Shown: positions 38,399 through 47,018 of the stretch, piece by piece
How positions within the stretch are numbered: position 1 is the stretch's first letter
Layout: the number at the start of each line of letters is the position of its first letter
Origin: Alcaligenes faecalis
Lineage (GTDB): Bacteria > Pseudomonadota > Gammaproteobacteria > Burkholderiales > Burkholderiaceae_B
Assembly (NCBI RefSeq): GCF_041521385.1
Contig: NZ_CP168006.1
Span: forward strand, 1,676,979 to 1,740,978
Direction of reading: 5' to 3'
Length of the DNA: 64,000 bases
The notes under the pieces: generated by a model
What the model was told of the DNA's origin: nothing
What the model saw: only the letters and a program-made list of their open reading frames with translations
Database searches by the model: none
Made by a program: the position numbers and the translations under genes

Positions 38399-38544
38399 TG
38401 ATAAATAACTATTATTGTTCATCACAATACAGCGTTAACCCTAGGTACCTGAAATAACAGCCACACAGCCTTGCAAAAGGGCACTAGTCTGGCCAAAGCA
38501 AGTGGAGCCCTCCCCCTTGCTAAACAAACTTGCCTCCAACATAA

Positions 38545-38570
38545 AAAAAACCGCCCGAAGGCGGTTTTTT
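38545..38570 (-). terminator. Terminator downstream of norB
   Basis: AAAACCGCC-CGAA-GGCGGTTTT with long A and T tails lies 46 bp after the norB stop. It is symmetrical and could also work on the plus strand. Confidence 0.85.
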
Positions 38571-38615
38571 CATAGACGGAATCTCACAGAGAAAAGAGAC
38601 CGCCCCTAAACAAGA

Positions 38616-40895
38616 TCATGATGCTTTTACTGCACCTAGCGCATTGGCGGCGGCACCGCGACGGCCAGCCATGATACGTACCCAGACCTGCTGGAACACA
38701 ATCAAGGCACCGACAATAAAGACGACGTCACCCAAGGTGCGCCACCAACGCAGAGATTGCAAGATGGGCTGCTGCATGAACTCTTCGCTGCGGGCGTACC
38801 ACATGCCCTCCGAAATACTGGCCCAGGCCTGGATAATCCCGGCAGGCAGCAAGCTGACGAACATCATCAGAACCAAGCCACCGTTCAGCGTCCAGAAGCC
38901 CCAGCTCATCAAACGGTCGTTATAGCGAACCTCGGGCGCGATATAACGCACCACCAGCAAGACAAAGCCCAGAGACAGGAAACCATACACACCAAACAAG
39001 GCGGCGTGTGCATGCAGTGGCGTGGTATTCAAACCCTGAATGTAGTACAGCGAGATAGGTGGGTTGATCAGGAAACCAAACACACCGGCACCGAGCATGT
39101 TCCAGAAGGCCACGGCTACAAAGAACATGACAGGCCAACGCAAATCACTCATCCAGCTAGCTTGCTTCTGCATTTTCCAGTTATGGAAGGCTTCGTAACC
39201 CAGCATGATCAAGGGCACCACTTCCAAAGCACTGAAGGAAGCACCAATGGCCATGATCGGTGTGGTCGTACCCGAGAAGTACAGGTGGTGCAAGGTACCC
39301 GGCACACCGCCCACCAGAAACAGCGAGGCAGCAGCCAGACCGGCAATGGTGGCACTACGCTTGGAAACCAGCCCCAAGGTCAGGAAGATAAAGCCCATGG
39401 CAACCGTGGCAAAGACCTCAAAGAAACCTTCAACCCACAGGTGAACCACCCACCAGCGCCAGTATTCCATGATGGTGATATTGGTGTGTTCGCCATAGAA
39501 CAAGCCGGTACCGTAGAACAGGCCAATCGCCACAGTGGAGATAGTCAGCAGAACCAGCAGGTGGTTGTCGCCCTTGTCCCGACGCAGAGCAGGCCACATG
39601 CCACGCAGCATCAGCAACAGCCAGAAAGCCAAACCGATGAACTTGATGATCTGCCAGAAACGCCCCAGATCCAGGTACTCATAGCCTTGATGACCAAACC
39701 AGAAGTTCAGCTCGGGGGGCAGGATGTTCTTGATGGCCAGGAAATTACCAGCAAAAGAACCAATAAAGAGCACTATCAGGGCGCCGAACAGGATATCCAC
39801 CCCCAGGCGCTGGAACTTGGGATCCTCGCCCCCGTTAATCAATGGCACCAGGAACAAGCCGGCGGTCAGGAAACCACTGGCAATCCACAAGAGAGCTGCC
39901 TGAATATGCCAGGTACGGGTCAGGGAATAAGGGAACCACTGCGACACGTCTATGCCATAGAACATCTGGCCTTCAACCGTGTAGTGCGCGGTAAAGCCAC
40001 CCAGGAAAACCTGGATGACAAACAGAGCAACTGTCAGGAAAGCGTATTTCTTCAAGGCACGCTGTGAAGGGGTCAGGCGAAAAGCCAGCACCGGATCGGT
40101 AGCTGGTGCAACAGGCGCTTGCTCTTCTTTGTGCGTAAAGGCCCAAATCCAGACCAGCAAGCCAATACCGGCCAACAGCAGCACGATACTGACGATGGAC
40201 CAGACGATATTGGCTGTGGAAGGATGGTTGTCCACCAAGGGCTCGTGTGGCCAGTTGTTGGTATAGCTGACAGTGGTGCCGGGACGCTCGGTTACCGTCG
40301 CCCAGGACAACCAGAAGAAAAAGCGGGTCATGTCCTGACGACGCTGCAACTCTGGCAAGGTGTTGTCCTTCATGGCGAAGCTCTCGCGGCTGGATTTCAG
40401 CTCGGGCGCGTCACCAAACAGGTCAATGTAGTACTGGGCCGTGGTATCGATGGCCTTGGCGCGGCGTTCGCTGATCTGCAGTACACCCGTTGCCTCATCA
40501 ATACGGTTAGGACGGTACTCGTCTTGCAGCTCCTGCCGCAAGGTGGCCTGCTGACTAGATGTCAACTGATCATAGTTCAACGAGTAGGTTTGCTGGGCAG
40601 CCAGATCCAGCCAGGCCAGAGCCTCGCGATGCAACCAGTCTGCACTCCAGTCCGGCGCCTGATAAGCCCCGTGGCCCCAGATCGAGCCCAACTGCATGCC
40701 GCCGGTACTTTGCCAGGCGGACTGGCCACGATGTATCTGTTCCTGTGAGGTAAATTCACGGCCATCCGGTGTGACTACCTTGACGGGCATGGGGGGTGCC
40801 TGACGATACACCTCCACGCCAGTCCATCCCAGGATGGCAAAGGTGACCATGGTGACTGCCACCAGGGACCACCATAGTTTTTTATAGCTACGCAT
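38616..40895 (-). CDS. norB: Quinol-dependent nitric oxide reductase (qNor)
   Basis: This 759-residue inner-membrane enzyme reduces nitric oxide to nitrous oxide with electrons from quinol. It has the N-terminal extension of the single-subunit type (one helix at ~9-30 and a periplasmic domain to ~215, starting VVTPDGREFTSQEQIHRGQ) and about twelve further helices of the heme-copper oxidase fold. WRWWVVHLWVEGFFEV carries a His ligand and the conserved Glu; TRTWHIQAALLWIASGF and LHHLYFSGTTTP hold further ligands. No norC is present, as expected. It is divergent from norR and driven by a probable sigma-54 promoter. Confidence 0.95.
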   Translation of the reverse strand: MRSYKKLWWSLVAVTMVTFAILGWTGVEVYRQAPPMPVKVVTPDGREFTSQEQIHRGQSAWQSTGGMQLGSIWGHGAYQAPDWSADWLHREALAWLDLAAQQTYSLNYDQLTSSQQATLRQELQDEYRPNRIDEATGVLQISERRAKAIDTTAQYYIDLFGDAPELKSSRESFAMKDNTLPELQRRQDMTRFFFWLSWATVTERPGTTVSYTNNWPHEPLVDNHPSTANIVWSIVSIVLLLAGIGLLVWIWAFTHKEEQAPVAPATDPVLAFRLTPSQRALKKYAFLTVALFVIQVFLGGFTAHYTVEGQMFYGIDVSQWFPYSLTRTWHIQAALLWIASGFLTAGLFLVPLINGGEDPKFQRLGVDILFGALIVLFIGSFAGNFLAIKNILPPELNFWFGHQGYEYLDLGRFWQIIKFIGLAFWLLLMLRGMWPALRRDKGDNHLLVLLTISTVAIGLFYGTGLFYGEHTNITIMEYWRWWVVHLWVEGFFEVFATVAMGFIFLTLGLVSKRSATIAGLAAASLFLVGGVPGTLHHLYFSGTTTPIMAIGASFSALEVVPLIMLGYEAFHNWKMQKQASWMSDLRWPVMFFVAVAFWNMLGAGVFGFLINPPISLYYIQGLNTTPLHAHAALFGVYGFLSLGFVLLVVRYIAPEVRYNDRLMSWGFWTLNGGLVLMMFVSLLPAGIIQAWASISEGMWYARSEEFMQQPILQSLRWWRTLGDVVFIVGALIVFQQVWVRIMAGRRGAAANALGAVKAS

Positions 40896-41052
40896 TTTCT
40901 TCTCCGTCTCGCTGATGAATCAAACGACCCAATCCAAACAGGCCCTGGCAGGAACCAGTTACCTGGTCAAAACCTGTTTGGGTACGGCCCCGGAACGGGG
41001 GACGGACCGAAGTACACGCCTTGTAGCGATGTTCTGCTAAGTCGGGGGTCAT
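40888..41052 (-). CDS. Possible 54-residue leader ORF between the norB promoter and norB
   Basis: This frame starts at ATG 41052, eight bases after AAGGA, and ends with TAG at 40888-40890, inside the norB start region, so it overlaps norB by eight bases. It would be the first open frame on the norB transcript, whose sigma-54 promoter is at 41089-41104. The product (TPDLAEHRYKACTSV...) is Arg/Gly-rich with two Cys, lacks a recognisable domain, and may be only untranslated leader. Confidence 0.3.
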   Translation of the reverse strand: MTPDLAEHRYKACTSVRPPFRGRTQTGFDQVTGSCQGLFGLGRLIHQRDGEENA

Positions 41053-41088
41053 GTCATAGTCCTTAAAAATGTATGACAAAACCTCTAA

Positions 41089-41104
41089 AGCAAAGACCGT
41101 GCCA
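41089..41104 (-). promoter_or_regulatory. Sigma-54 promoter of norB
   Basis: The minus strand reads TTGGCACGGTCTTTGCT: TGGCACG, four bases, then TTGCT, an exact match to the -24/-12 consensus. It lies about 195 bp before the norB ATG and downstream of the NorR sites, the geometry expected for NorR enhancer activation. Confidence 0.85.
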
Positions 41105-41112
41105 AGTCCAAG

Positions 41113-41126
41113 ACGATATAGATCAA
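41113..41126. promoter_or_regulatory. Possible Fnr/Dnr-type site in the norB-norR gap
   Basis: ACGAT-ATAG-ATCAA matches the TTGAT-N4-ATCAA Fnr/Dnr consensus at eight of ten positions. A Crp/Fnr-family regulator is encoded just after norR. It lies just upstream of the sigma-54 promoter as read toward norB. Confidence 0.35.
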
Positions 41127-41144
41127 TGGTTTGTCACCATCCTA

Positions 41145-41157
41145 GGTATAAACTACC
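41145..41157. promoter_or_regulatory. NorR binding site 1
   Basis: GGT-ATAAACT-ACC fits the NorR core GGT-N7-ACC described for Ralstonia/Cupriavidus NorR. It is the site nearest the norB promoter, about 45 bp upstream of it. Confidence 0.75.
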
Positions 41158-41169
41158 CCAACAAAACTG

Positions 41170-41182
41170 GGTATTTTTCACC
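41170..41182. promoter_or_regulatory. NorR binding site 2
   Basis: GGT-ATTTTTC-ACC fits GGT-N7-ACC; its centre is 25 bp from that of site 1. Confidence 0.75.
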
Positions 41183-41187
41183 ATAAG

Positions 41188-41200
41188 GGTAGTTTTCACC
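41188..41200. promoter_or_regulatory. NorR binding site 3, next to the norR start
   Basis: GGT-AGTTTTC-ACC fits GGT-N7-ACC; its centre is 18 bp from that of site 2. It ends one base before the norR ATG, so NorR bound here could also repress its own gene. Confidence 0.75.
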
Positions 41201-41201
41201 C

Positions 41202-42743
41202 ATGCTAGATCTCTTGATTGCGGACCTTGCTACCGAGATTCCGGAGCCACTACGCCTGCAGCGCATGGTGCATCTGCTGGCGCGGCACTTTGGCTGTGAT
41301 GCGGCCGGTTTGCTGAAGCTGGACGACACGGTGCTGCGTATTGTGGCGGCCAGCGGCCTGGGGCATGACACCTTGGGGCGGCACTTCGTGATCGCCGACC
41401 ACCCTCGTCTGACACGAATTCTGAGTTCAGCCAGCCTGACTCGTTTTGAACCCAACTGTGGCCTGCCCGACCCTTACGATGGCCTACTTGATGACAAGCT
41501 GGGGCAACCCTTGCCCGTGCACGATTGCGTCGGTATTACCTTGCAAGTCCAAGGCACGCCTTGGGGTATCCTGACGCTGGATGCCTTGCGGCCAGGGACG
41601 TTTTCGGCCTCCATGCTGGTGGAGCTGAAGCACTGGTGTCTGGTGCTGGAGAGCGCCATTCGCATCAGCGAACTGGAAGAAGAGAACCGCAGCCTGCGAC
41701 TGCTCTCCACCTTGCCACCCGATTATTTATCGCGCCATAACTCGGCCGCTATCATTGGCAATAGCAAACCGCTGTTGGAAGTGGTTCAGTTGCTGGACAC
41801 AGTGGCCACCTCTGAGTTGCCTGTGCTCTTGCTGGGTGAAACCGGCGTGGGTAAGGAACTGTTTGCACAACGCCTGCACCAACGCTCACCACGTCACAAC
41901 AGTCCCTTGATCTACGTGAACTGCGCCGCCCTGCCCGAGTCTTTGGCGGAAAGCGAGTTATTCGGGCATGTAAAGGGGGCGTTTTCCGGGGCGCATGAGA
42001 ACCGCGCCGGGCGCTTTGAGGCAGCCCAGGGCGGCACCCTGTTTCTGGATGAAATCGGTGAGTTGTCTTTGACGATTCAGGCCAAGCTGCTGCGTACCTT
42101 GCAGAATGGCGAGATTCAACGCTTGGGGGCGGACCACCCCATCAAGCTGAATGTGCGTCTGGTTGCCGCCACCAACCGTGACCTGAGTCAGCAGATCGCC
42201 CACGGCGGTTTCCGGGCGGACCTGTTTCACCGCCTCTCGGTTTTTCCACTGACTATTCCGGCACTGCGCGAGCGCCATCAGGACATTTTGCTGCTGGCGG
42301 GCCACTTTCTGGAAATCAACCGATCCCGTTTGGGATTACGCGGAATCCGCTTGTCTCCCGACGCAGAAGCCGCTTTACTGGCTTATCATTGGCCGGGTAA
42401 TGTTCGAGAATTGGAACATTTGATCAGCCGGGCAACTATCCGCCTGTTGGTCGACTCACCGGAACGTAACCAAATATTTACGCTTAGCGCGGATAATCTC
42501 AATTTGTTACCTTCTACCCACCAGCCTGTCGCAACGGTCAGTATGGCGGTTGATACTCCCCGCCAATCCTTGCGTCAGTCCGTGGAGCAACTACAAAGCC
42601 AACTGATCCGACAGGCTTTGGAGGACACCGCCGGTAACTGGAGCCAGGCTGCACGGCAGCTAGGCATAGACCCCAGCAATCTACACAAGCTGGCCAGCAA
42701 ACTAGGGCTTAAAACCCGCTCAGAAAGCTTAAGTGATGACTGA
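41202..42743 (+). CDS. norR: NO-sensing sigma-54 activator NorR
   Basis: This 513-residue bacterial enhancer-binding protein has an N-terminal GAF domain (~15-165) that senses nitric oxide through a non-heme iron, and an AAA+ domain (~190-420) with Walker [11 protein letters not shown] and Walker [14 protein letters not shown]-terminal Fis-type HTH (~470-505: [19 protein letters not shown]) completes it. The sigma-54 contact loop reads GAFSGA, not the common GAFTGA. It is divergent from norB, with three NorR boxes between. No Shine-Dalgarno is clear because site 3 fills the space. Confidence 0.94.
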   Translation: MLDLLIADLATEIPEPLRLQRMVHLLARHFGCDAAGLLKLDDTVLRIVAASGLGHDTLGRHFVIADHPRLTRILSSASLTRFEPNCGLPDPYDGLLDDKLGQPLPVHDCVGITLQVQGTPWGILTLDALRPGTFSASMLVELKHWCLVLESAIRISELEEENRSLRLLSTLPPDYLSRHNSAAIIGNSKPLLEVVQLLDTVATSELPVLLLGETGVGKELFAQRLHQRSPRHNSPLIYVNCAALPESLAESELFGHVKGAFSGAHENRAGRFEAAQGGTLFLDEIGELSLTIQAKLLRTLQNGEIQRLGADHPIKLNVRLVAATNRDLSQQIAHGGFRADLFHRLSVFPLTIPALRERHQDILLLAGHFLEINRSRLGLRGIRLSPDAEAALLAYHWPGNVRELEHLISRATIRLLVDSPERNQIFTLSADNLNLLPSTHQPVATVSMAVDTPRQSLRQSVEQLQSQLIRQALEDTAGNWSQAARQLGIDPSNLHKLASKLGLKTRSESLSDD

Positions 42744-43434
42744 CATATCCTACCCCTCCTTGTTAGCCAGCCTACCCGTTTTCTCCAAGCTGGACGCCAG
42801 CAGCATTGACGAGCTGTGGCAAGAAGGACGCCTGATCCACTACGACAAGGACAGCCAGGTCTTTCGCCAGGAACAAAGCAGCGACCATTTTTTCGTCCTG
42901 CTGCAAGGCCTGATCAAAGTCGTGCGCACCATGCCCAATGGCTCGCAACTCTTGGTACGTTTTGCCTTGCCCGGCGATGTCATTGGCATTGCCCCTGCCC
43001 TGCGCCGCCGCAACTATCCGGCTACCGCAATCAGCGTAACCACCAGTGCGGCACTGGCCTGGCCTGAAAAATCCTGGGACAGCCTGACACAACGCTTTCC
43101 TTGCCTGCTCAGTTCCGCACAAGACACCGTTGCACAACGACTGAGCGATGCGGATGATCGCCTGCTGGAAATTCACAGTCTGGAGGTGGAGCAGCGGCTG
43201 GCTCACAGCCTGCTGCGTTTGATTCGCCAAGTAGGACAAAGCGGTGCACAAGGGACGTCCTTAAGCATTCCGGTAACCCGACAAGATCTGGCGGATCTGG
43301 CCGGCACTACCTTGTACACGGCCAGCCGTGTCGTCAGTAGCTGGGATCATCAGGGCTTGATCCTGGCAGGCCGCAAGCAAATTACGATTGCGGACCTGGA
43401 CAAGTTTGCACAGGCCGTTCTGGAACGCGGCTAA
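42736..43434 (+). CDS. Crp/Fnr-family regulator (Dnr/NnrR-like)
   Basis: This 232-residue protein has a cyclic-nucleotide-binding-like sensor domain (~20-130, GLIKVVRTMPNGSQLLVRFALPGDVIGI in part), a dimer helix and a winged HTH with TRQDLADLAGTTLYTASRVVSSW (shortened). No N-terminal Cys cluster for an Fe-S centre is present, so it is closer to the NO-responsive Dnr/NnrR group than to Fnr. It overlaps norR by eight bases, so it is cotranscribed, and it may control nirK and norB. Confidence 0.85.
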   Translation: MTDISYPSLLASLPVFSKLDASSIDELWQEGRLIHYDKDSQVFRQEQSSDHFFVLLQGLIKVVRTMPNGSQLLVRFALPGDVIGIAPALRRRNYPATAISVTTSAALAWPEKSWDSLTQRFPCLLSSAQDTVAQRLSDADDRLLEIHSLEVEQRLAHSLLRLIRQVGQSGAQGTSLSIPVTRQDLADLAGTTLYTASRVVSSWDHQGLILAGRKQITIADLDKFAQAVLERG

Positions 43435-43442
43435 GCGCGAGC

Positions 43443-44246
43443 CTAGTCTTCAGTGACCAGACGCAGACCCAAGTAACGCGGTGGCACACCAACCGAACAC
43501 GCCCCGGTTTTTGGGTCGCGGATAAAGTCGGGCATCACCGCAATGTGTTCGCCCCCCAAGGTACGGACACCACAGTTTTCCAGGCGCGATTCTGCGCGGG
43601 GCATGCTGATGCGGTGTACCCGTACGTGGCAGGTATTGGTCCATTCTGCCACCTGCCCGCCGGCATCAAATACTCCGTACGCATTGGCCACACCCTGCCC
43701 CAAGGGCGCTAAGGGCACCTCTTGTTCTTGTTTGCGCTTGTAGCTTTCCTGATACTCCTGCAACCACAAGGCCGCCTGCTCGTTCTCATCCAGGCCACCC
43801 TGAGCCGATTCAGGGACTGTCTGGTCCGCGAAGTAACTCCACTCCAGATACTCCGGCAACCGGAATGTCTTGCCTGTCCGCTCGCTTAACCAGGCAGCGT
43901 AATCCTGCCCGTCCTGCCAGCTCACCCCGACAACCGGCATGTTCTTGGCCTGCCCTCGGCCCACCGCGTCTGCGGCCTTGCAACGTTCGGCACGGACACA
44001 TTGATCGTACTCGTACTGACTGACTTGATACTTCATCGCTTTCAGAGTCGGGGCCGGGGCATACATCACCGTATCGGACGCGATCAGGCGGCCATCGAGC
44101 AAGTACTCACCAGCCTGCATGACCTCACGTGCCGGACCAGCCACTTCCACCAGCTCGGGCAAAGCGGACGGATTGCTGGACTCGCCAGCCGAACATCCGG
44201 CCAGTATGGCCACTAACAGCACGGATCCCACTACATGGCTTCGCAT
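43443..44246 (-). CDS. SUMF1/formylglycine-generating-enzyme-like lipoprotein (NirV-like)
   Basis: This 267-residue lipoprotein has a signal ending in ILAGC (lipid Cys near 18). The FGE-sulfatase fold follows: MKYQVSQYEYDQC, PVVGVSWQDGQDYAAWLSERTGK (shortened), FRLPEYLEWSYF, and GVFDAGGQVAEWT, ending GLRLV. Proteins of this family called NirV sit beside nirK in several denitrifiers, but their role is unsettled. Here it is next to norR and the Crp/Fnr gene, convergent with them. Start 44246 follows AGGGGGT; upstream extension is not protein-like. Confidence 0.8.
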   Translation of the reverse strand: MRSHVVGSVLLVAILAGCSAGESSNPSALPELVEVAGPAREVMQAGEYLLDGRLIASDTVMYAPAPTLKAMKYQVSQYEYDQCVRAERCKAADAVGRGQAKNMPVVGVSWQDGQDYAAWLSERTGKTFRLPEYLEWSYFADQTVPESAQGGLDENEQAALWLQEYQESYKRKQEQEVPLAPLGQGVANAYGVFDAGGQVAEWTNTCHVRVHRISMPRAESRLENCGVRTLGGEHIAVMPDFIRDPKTGACSVGVPPRYLGLRLVTED

Positions 44247-44316
44247 TATGTACCCCCTAGAGACAATCATCATTGAAACGTAGCGAGAACATCGCGTCCT
44301 TGCTCCAAGGCAAACA

Positions 44317-44352
44317 AAAGCCCCTTGGTCACATATCGACTCAAGGGGCTTT
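44317..44352 (-). terminator. Terminator downstream of gltS
   Basis: AAAGCCCCTTG and CAAGGGGCTTT form an 11-bp stem around a 14-nt loop, followed on the minus strand by TTTGTTT, 45 bp after the gltS stop. Confidence 0.75.
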
Positions 44353-44396
44353 AGGATCGAACAGCAAGGCAAGGTAATGCGTCCGTCTCCGTCGAC

Positions 44397-45626
44397 TTAC
44401 GTCAGAAAATTCACAAAGCCAGTGATAATCACGGCGTTGAAAAAATCGATAAACAAGGAGCCCACCAAGGGAATGACAAAGAAAGCTTTGCGCGAAGGGC
44501 CATTATCTTCCGTGAAGGCCTGCATATTGGCCATGGCGTTCGGCGTTGCGCCCATACCGAAACCACAATGCCCGGCCGACATCACAACCGCGTCGTAGTC
44601 CTTGCCCATGACATTGAAGGTCACATATCGGGCAAAGAAATACATCATGACAGTCTGGGCAATCAGGATCACCAGCAAGGGGCCGGCCACTTGGGCCAGT
44701 TCCCACAACTTCATCACCATCAGAGCCATGACCAGGAAGAACGCCAGCGAGACGTTGCCGATAATTTCAAACTCTTTTTCCGGCAAGCGGTAACGACGCC
44801 AATCGATCACATTACGGATAACGGCTGCCACCAGCATGGACCCCAGGTAGGCAGGCAGCACGATGCCTCGCTCACCCAGCCATTCGATGATGACACTGCC
44901 CACACCAATCGCAATGGACAGCAGGACGACCGCGTATACCGGCATTTCAAAACCACCATCGTCAAGCTGAACAGTGTCTTTAACCGAGGTTTGCATGGCA
45001 TGAGGCGCGTCTGCACCTTCATGCTGGCGACGGTGACGACGGTGTGGTACGGGGCCGTCAATCTTGTGTTTTTTCATCAGGCGTCGGCCCAAAGGACCGC
45101 CGATGACGCAACCCATCACCAGCCCCCAGGTCGAAGCGGCGATGGCAGCGGGCAAAGCGCCCACAGCACCCGCGTTCTCCAGCAAGGGGCCAAAAGCGGC
45201 AGAGGTACCATGACCTCCTGTCATGGCGACCGAACCGGCAGCCAGGCCCAACAAGGGGTTGGCATCCATCAAGGTTGCCAGGGTAACACCCATCACGTTT
45301 TGCAGAATAATCAGGACAACCGCACAGCCCAAAAACAGGGCCACAGCCAGCCCCCCCTTTTTCAACAGCTCGAAACTTGCCGAAAAGCCAATAGTGGTAA
45401 AAAAGGCCATCAACAAGAAGTTGCGTATATCGTTATTGAAAGAGAAGTTAAACGAGCCCGTCTCGTGACCCACCAGTGCAATCAAGGCAAAAATCAAACC
45501 GCCAATAATGGGGCTGGGAATGAAATAGCGGGCCAACACAGCAACGCGATTCTTTATATATTCTCCCAGCACGAGAAAAACAGCCGCCAAACCTACTGTT
45601 TGCGCTATATCGAGCTGAATATTCAT
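44397..45626 (-). CDS. gltS: Sodium/glutamate symporter GltS
   Basis: This 409-residue inner-membrane protein of the glutamate:Na+ symporter family has about ten helices and the two re-entrant signature regions, AMTGGHGTSAAFGPLLE (near 135) and SAGHCGFGMGATPNAMANM (near 350). A polar His/Arg-rich cytoplasmic linker (~190-215) lies between the two halves. It takes up glutamate. A single gene with its own terminator. Confidence 0.94.
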   Translation of the reverse strand: MNIQLDIAQTVGLAAVFLVLGEYIKNRVAVLARYFIPSPIIGGLIFALIALVGHETGSFNFSFNNDIRNFLLMAFFTTIGFSASFELLKKGGLAVALFLGCAVVLIILQNVMGVTLATLMDANPLLGLAAGSVAMTGGHGTSAAFGPLLENAGAVGALPAAIAASTWGLVMGCVIGGPLGRRLMKKHKIDGPVPHRRHRRQHEGADAPHAMQTSVKDTVQLDDGGFEMPVYAVVLLSIAIGVGSVIIEWLGERGIVLPAYLGSMLVAAVIRNVIDWRRYRLPEKEFEIIGNVSLAFFLVMALMVMKLWELAQVAGPLLVILIAQTVMMYFFARYVTFNVMGKDYDAVVMSAGHCGFGMGATPNAMANMQAFTEDNGPSRKAFFVIPLVGSLFIDFFNAVIITGFVNFLT

Positions 45627-45837
45627 CTATCCGTTCCTTACATCTTTGGAATAAGGGGCCTGCACCTCTGTGTTTGACAAAGGCTTCAAACCAGTTTGTT
45701 CAAATAGGCATACCTATCGTTGCGACTTCGCCCTTGTGGGGCAAAGACATAACCATCAACAGCGTAGCAAAACCGAGAAAAATAACATGAACAGGCGCCT
45801 AATGACGCCTATTTCCGTTAATCGGCCCGCCTTATTA

Positions 45838-45861
45838 CAAAAAAACCCGCCGGTTGGCGGG
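45838..45861 (-). terminator. Terminator downstream of ispB
   Basis: On the minus strand AACCCGCC-AACC-GGCGGGTT is followed by TTTTT, 20 bp after the ispB stop. Confidence 0.85.
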
Positions 45862-45879
45862 TTGGAGAAAGGGGGATGT

Positions 45880-46893
45880 TTAGCGATCGCGTTCGATGGA
45901 AAACGCACACAAGCCCAGCAAGACCTGCTTGAATTCGCTCTCGGGCACATCCGCCAGAGCCTGCACAGCCAGTTGAGCCTCTGCCTCGGCCGCTGCGCGG
46001 GTGTAAGCCAGCGCGTCAGTTTGCTCAATGGCCTGGGCCACTGCCGCAAAATCCGCATCACCCGTTTCAATGGCGGACTTGATCAACTGGACTTGTTCGG
46101 CTGTACCCACTTCCATGACACGGATCAGTGGCATGGTGGGTTTACCTTCACGCAGATCGTCCCCCACGTTCTTGCCCAATGCCTGGGCATCGCCGGAGTA
46201 ATCGAGCACATCATCAACCAACTGGAAAGCCGTGCCCAGATGACGGCCATAAGCCGCCATGGCCTCTTCCATCTGGGGCGACGCGCCGGCCACAATCGCA
46301 CCAACTTGCGCGGCCGCCTCAAACAGTTTGGCTGTCTTGTAGCGTACGACTTGCAAGTAACGCTCCAGGGAAACATCCGGGTCGTGTACGTTCAGCAGTT
46401 GCAAGACCTCGCCTTCGGCGATCACCGTGGTGGCTGCCGACAACACAGCCATGGCCGGCATGGAGTTTGACTGCACCATCATCTCAAAGGAGCGCGAGTA
46501 CAGGTAGTCGCCCACCAACACACTGGCTGCATTGCCATAGACGGCATTGGCCGTGTGGCGACCCCGACGCATATCGGATTCGTCAACCACATCGTCGTGT
46601 AACAAGGTAGCCGTGTGGATGAATTCCACGACGCCCGCCAGCAAATGATGTGTGCTCCCCTGATAGGCCAGCGCGCGGGCTACCAGCAACAAGAGCGCGG
46701 GACGCATACGCTTGCCACCCGCACTGACGATGTATTCGCCAATTGTGCGTATCAGCACCACATCCGAATTCAAGCGTTCACGAATGACGACATCAAGAGC
46801 CTTCATGTCGTCGGCAATAGGTTCAATCAGGGTGGACAGGTTCAAAACAGAATTCCGGACGAGTGAGGGAGGGGACCGATAGCGGCCAACCAT
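45880..46893 (-). CDS. ispB: Polyprenyl diphosphate synthase (octaprenyl type)
   Basis: This protein of up to 337 residues makes the long isoprenoid tail of ubiquinone. It has the first aspartate-rich motif LLHDDVVDESDMRRG (near 100) and the second LVDDVLDYSGD (near 225), plus KAEGEVLQL-like EGEVLQL. The recognisable family start is close to LNLSTLIEPIADDM (residue ~17), so a TTG there is possible, but ATG 46893 is the only ATG before it. The usual divergent rplU-rpmA genes are not here; a DUF815 gene is. Confidence 0.92.
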   Translation of the reverse strand: MVGRYRSPPSLVRNSVLNLSTLIEPIADDMKALDVVIRERLNSDVVLIRTIGEYIVSAGGKRMRPALLLLVARALAYQGSTHHLLAGVVEFIHTATLLHDDVVDESDMRRGRHTANAVYGNAASVLVGDYLYSRSFEMMVQSNSMPAMAVLSAATTVIAEGEVLQLLNVHDPDVSLERYLQVVRYKTAKLFEAAAQVGAIVAGASPQMEEAMAAYGRHLGTAFQLVDDVLDYSGDAQALGKNVGDDLREGKPTMPLIRVMEVGTAEQVQLIKSAIETGDADFAAVAQAIEQTDALAYTRAAAEAEAQLAVQALADVPESEFKQVLLGLCAFSIERDR

Positions 46894-47018
46894 AACTTTG
46901 TGATTATACGATTTTGAATCGCTTTAGGCCCATTGTTACGCATCAAGCACAACAGTGATCACAGAAAAAGGTGCCAAATTAGCGATAATAAGCGTTTCGA
47001 CCTGAAACGGAGACCGTC

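Noticed and set aside
38757..40067. 436-codon plus-strand frame opposite norB
   Set aside because: Antisense shadow; highly polar low-complexity product and overlap with a certain membrane protein gene.
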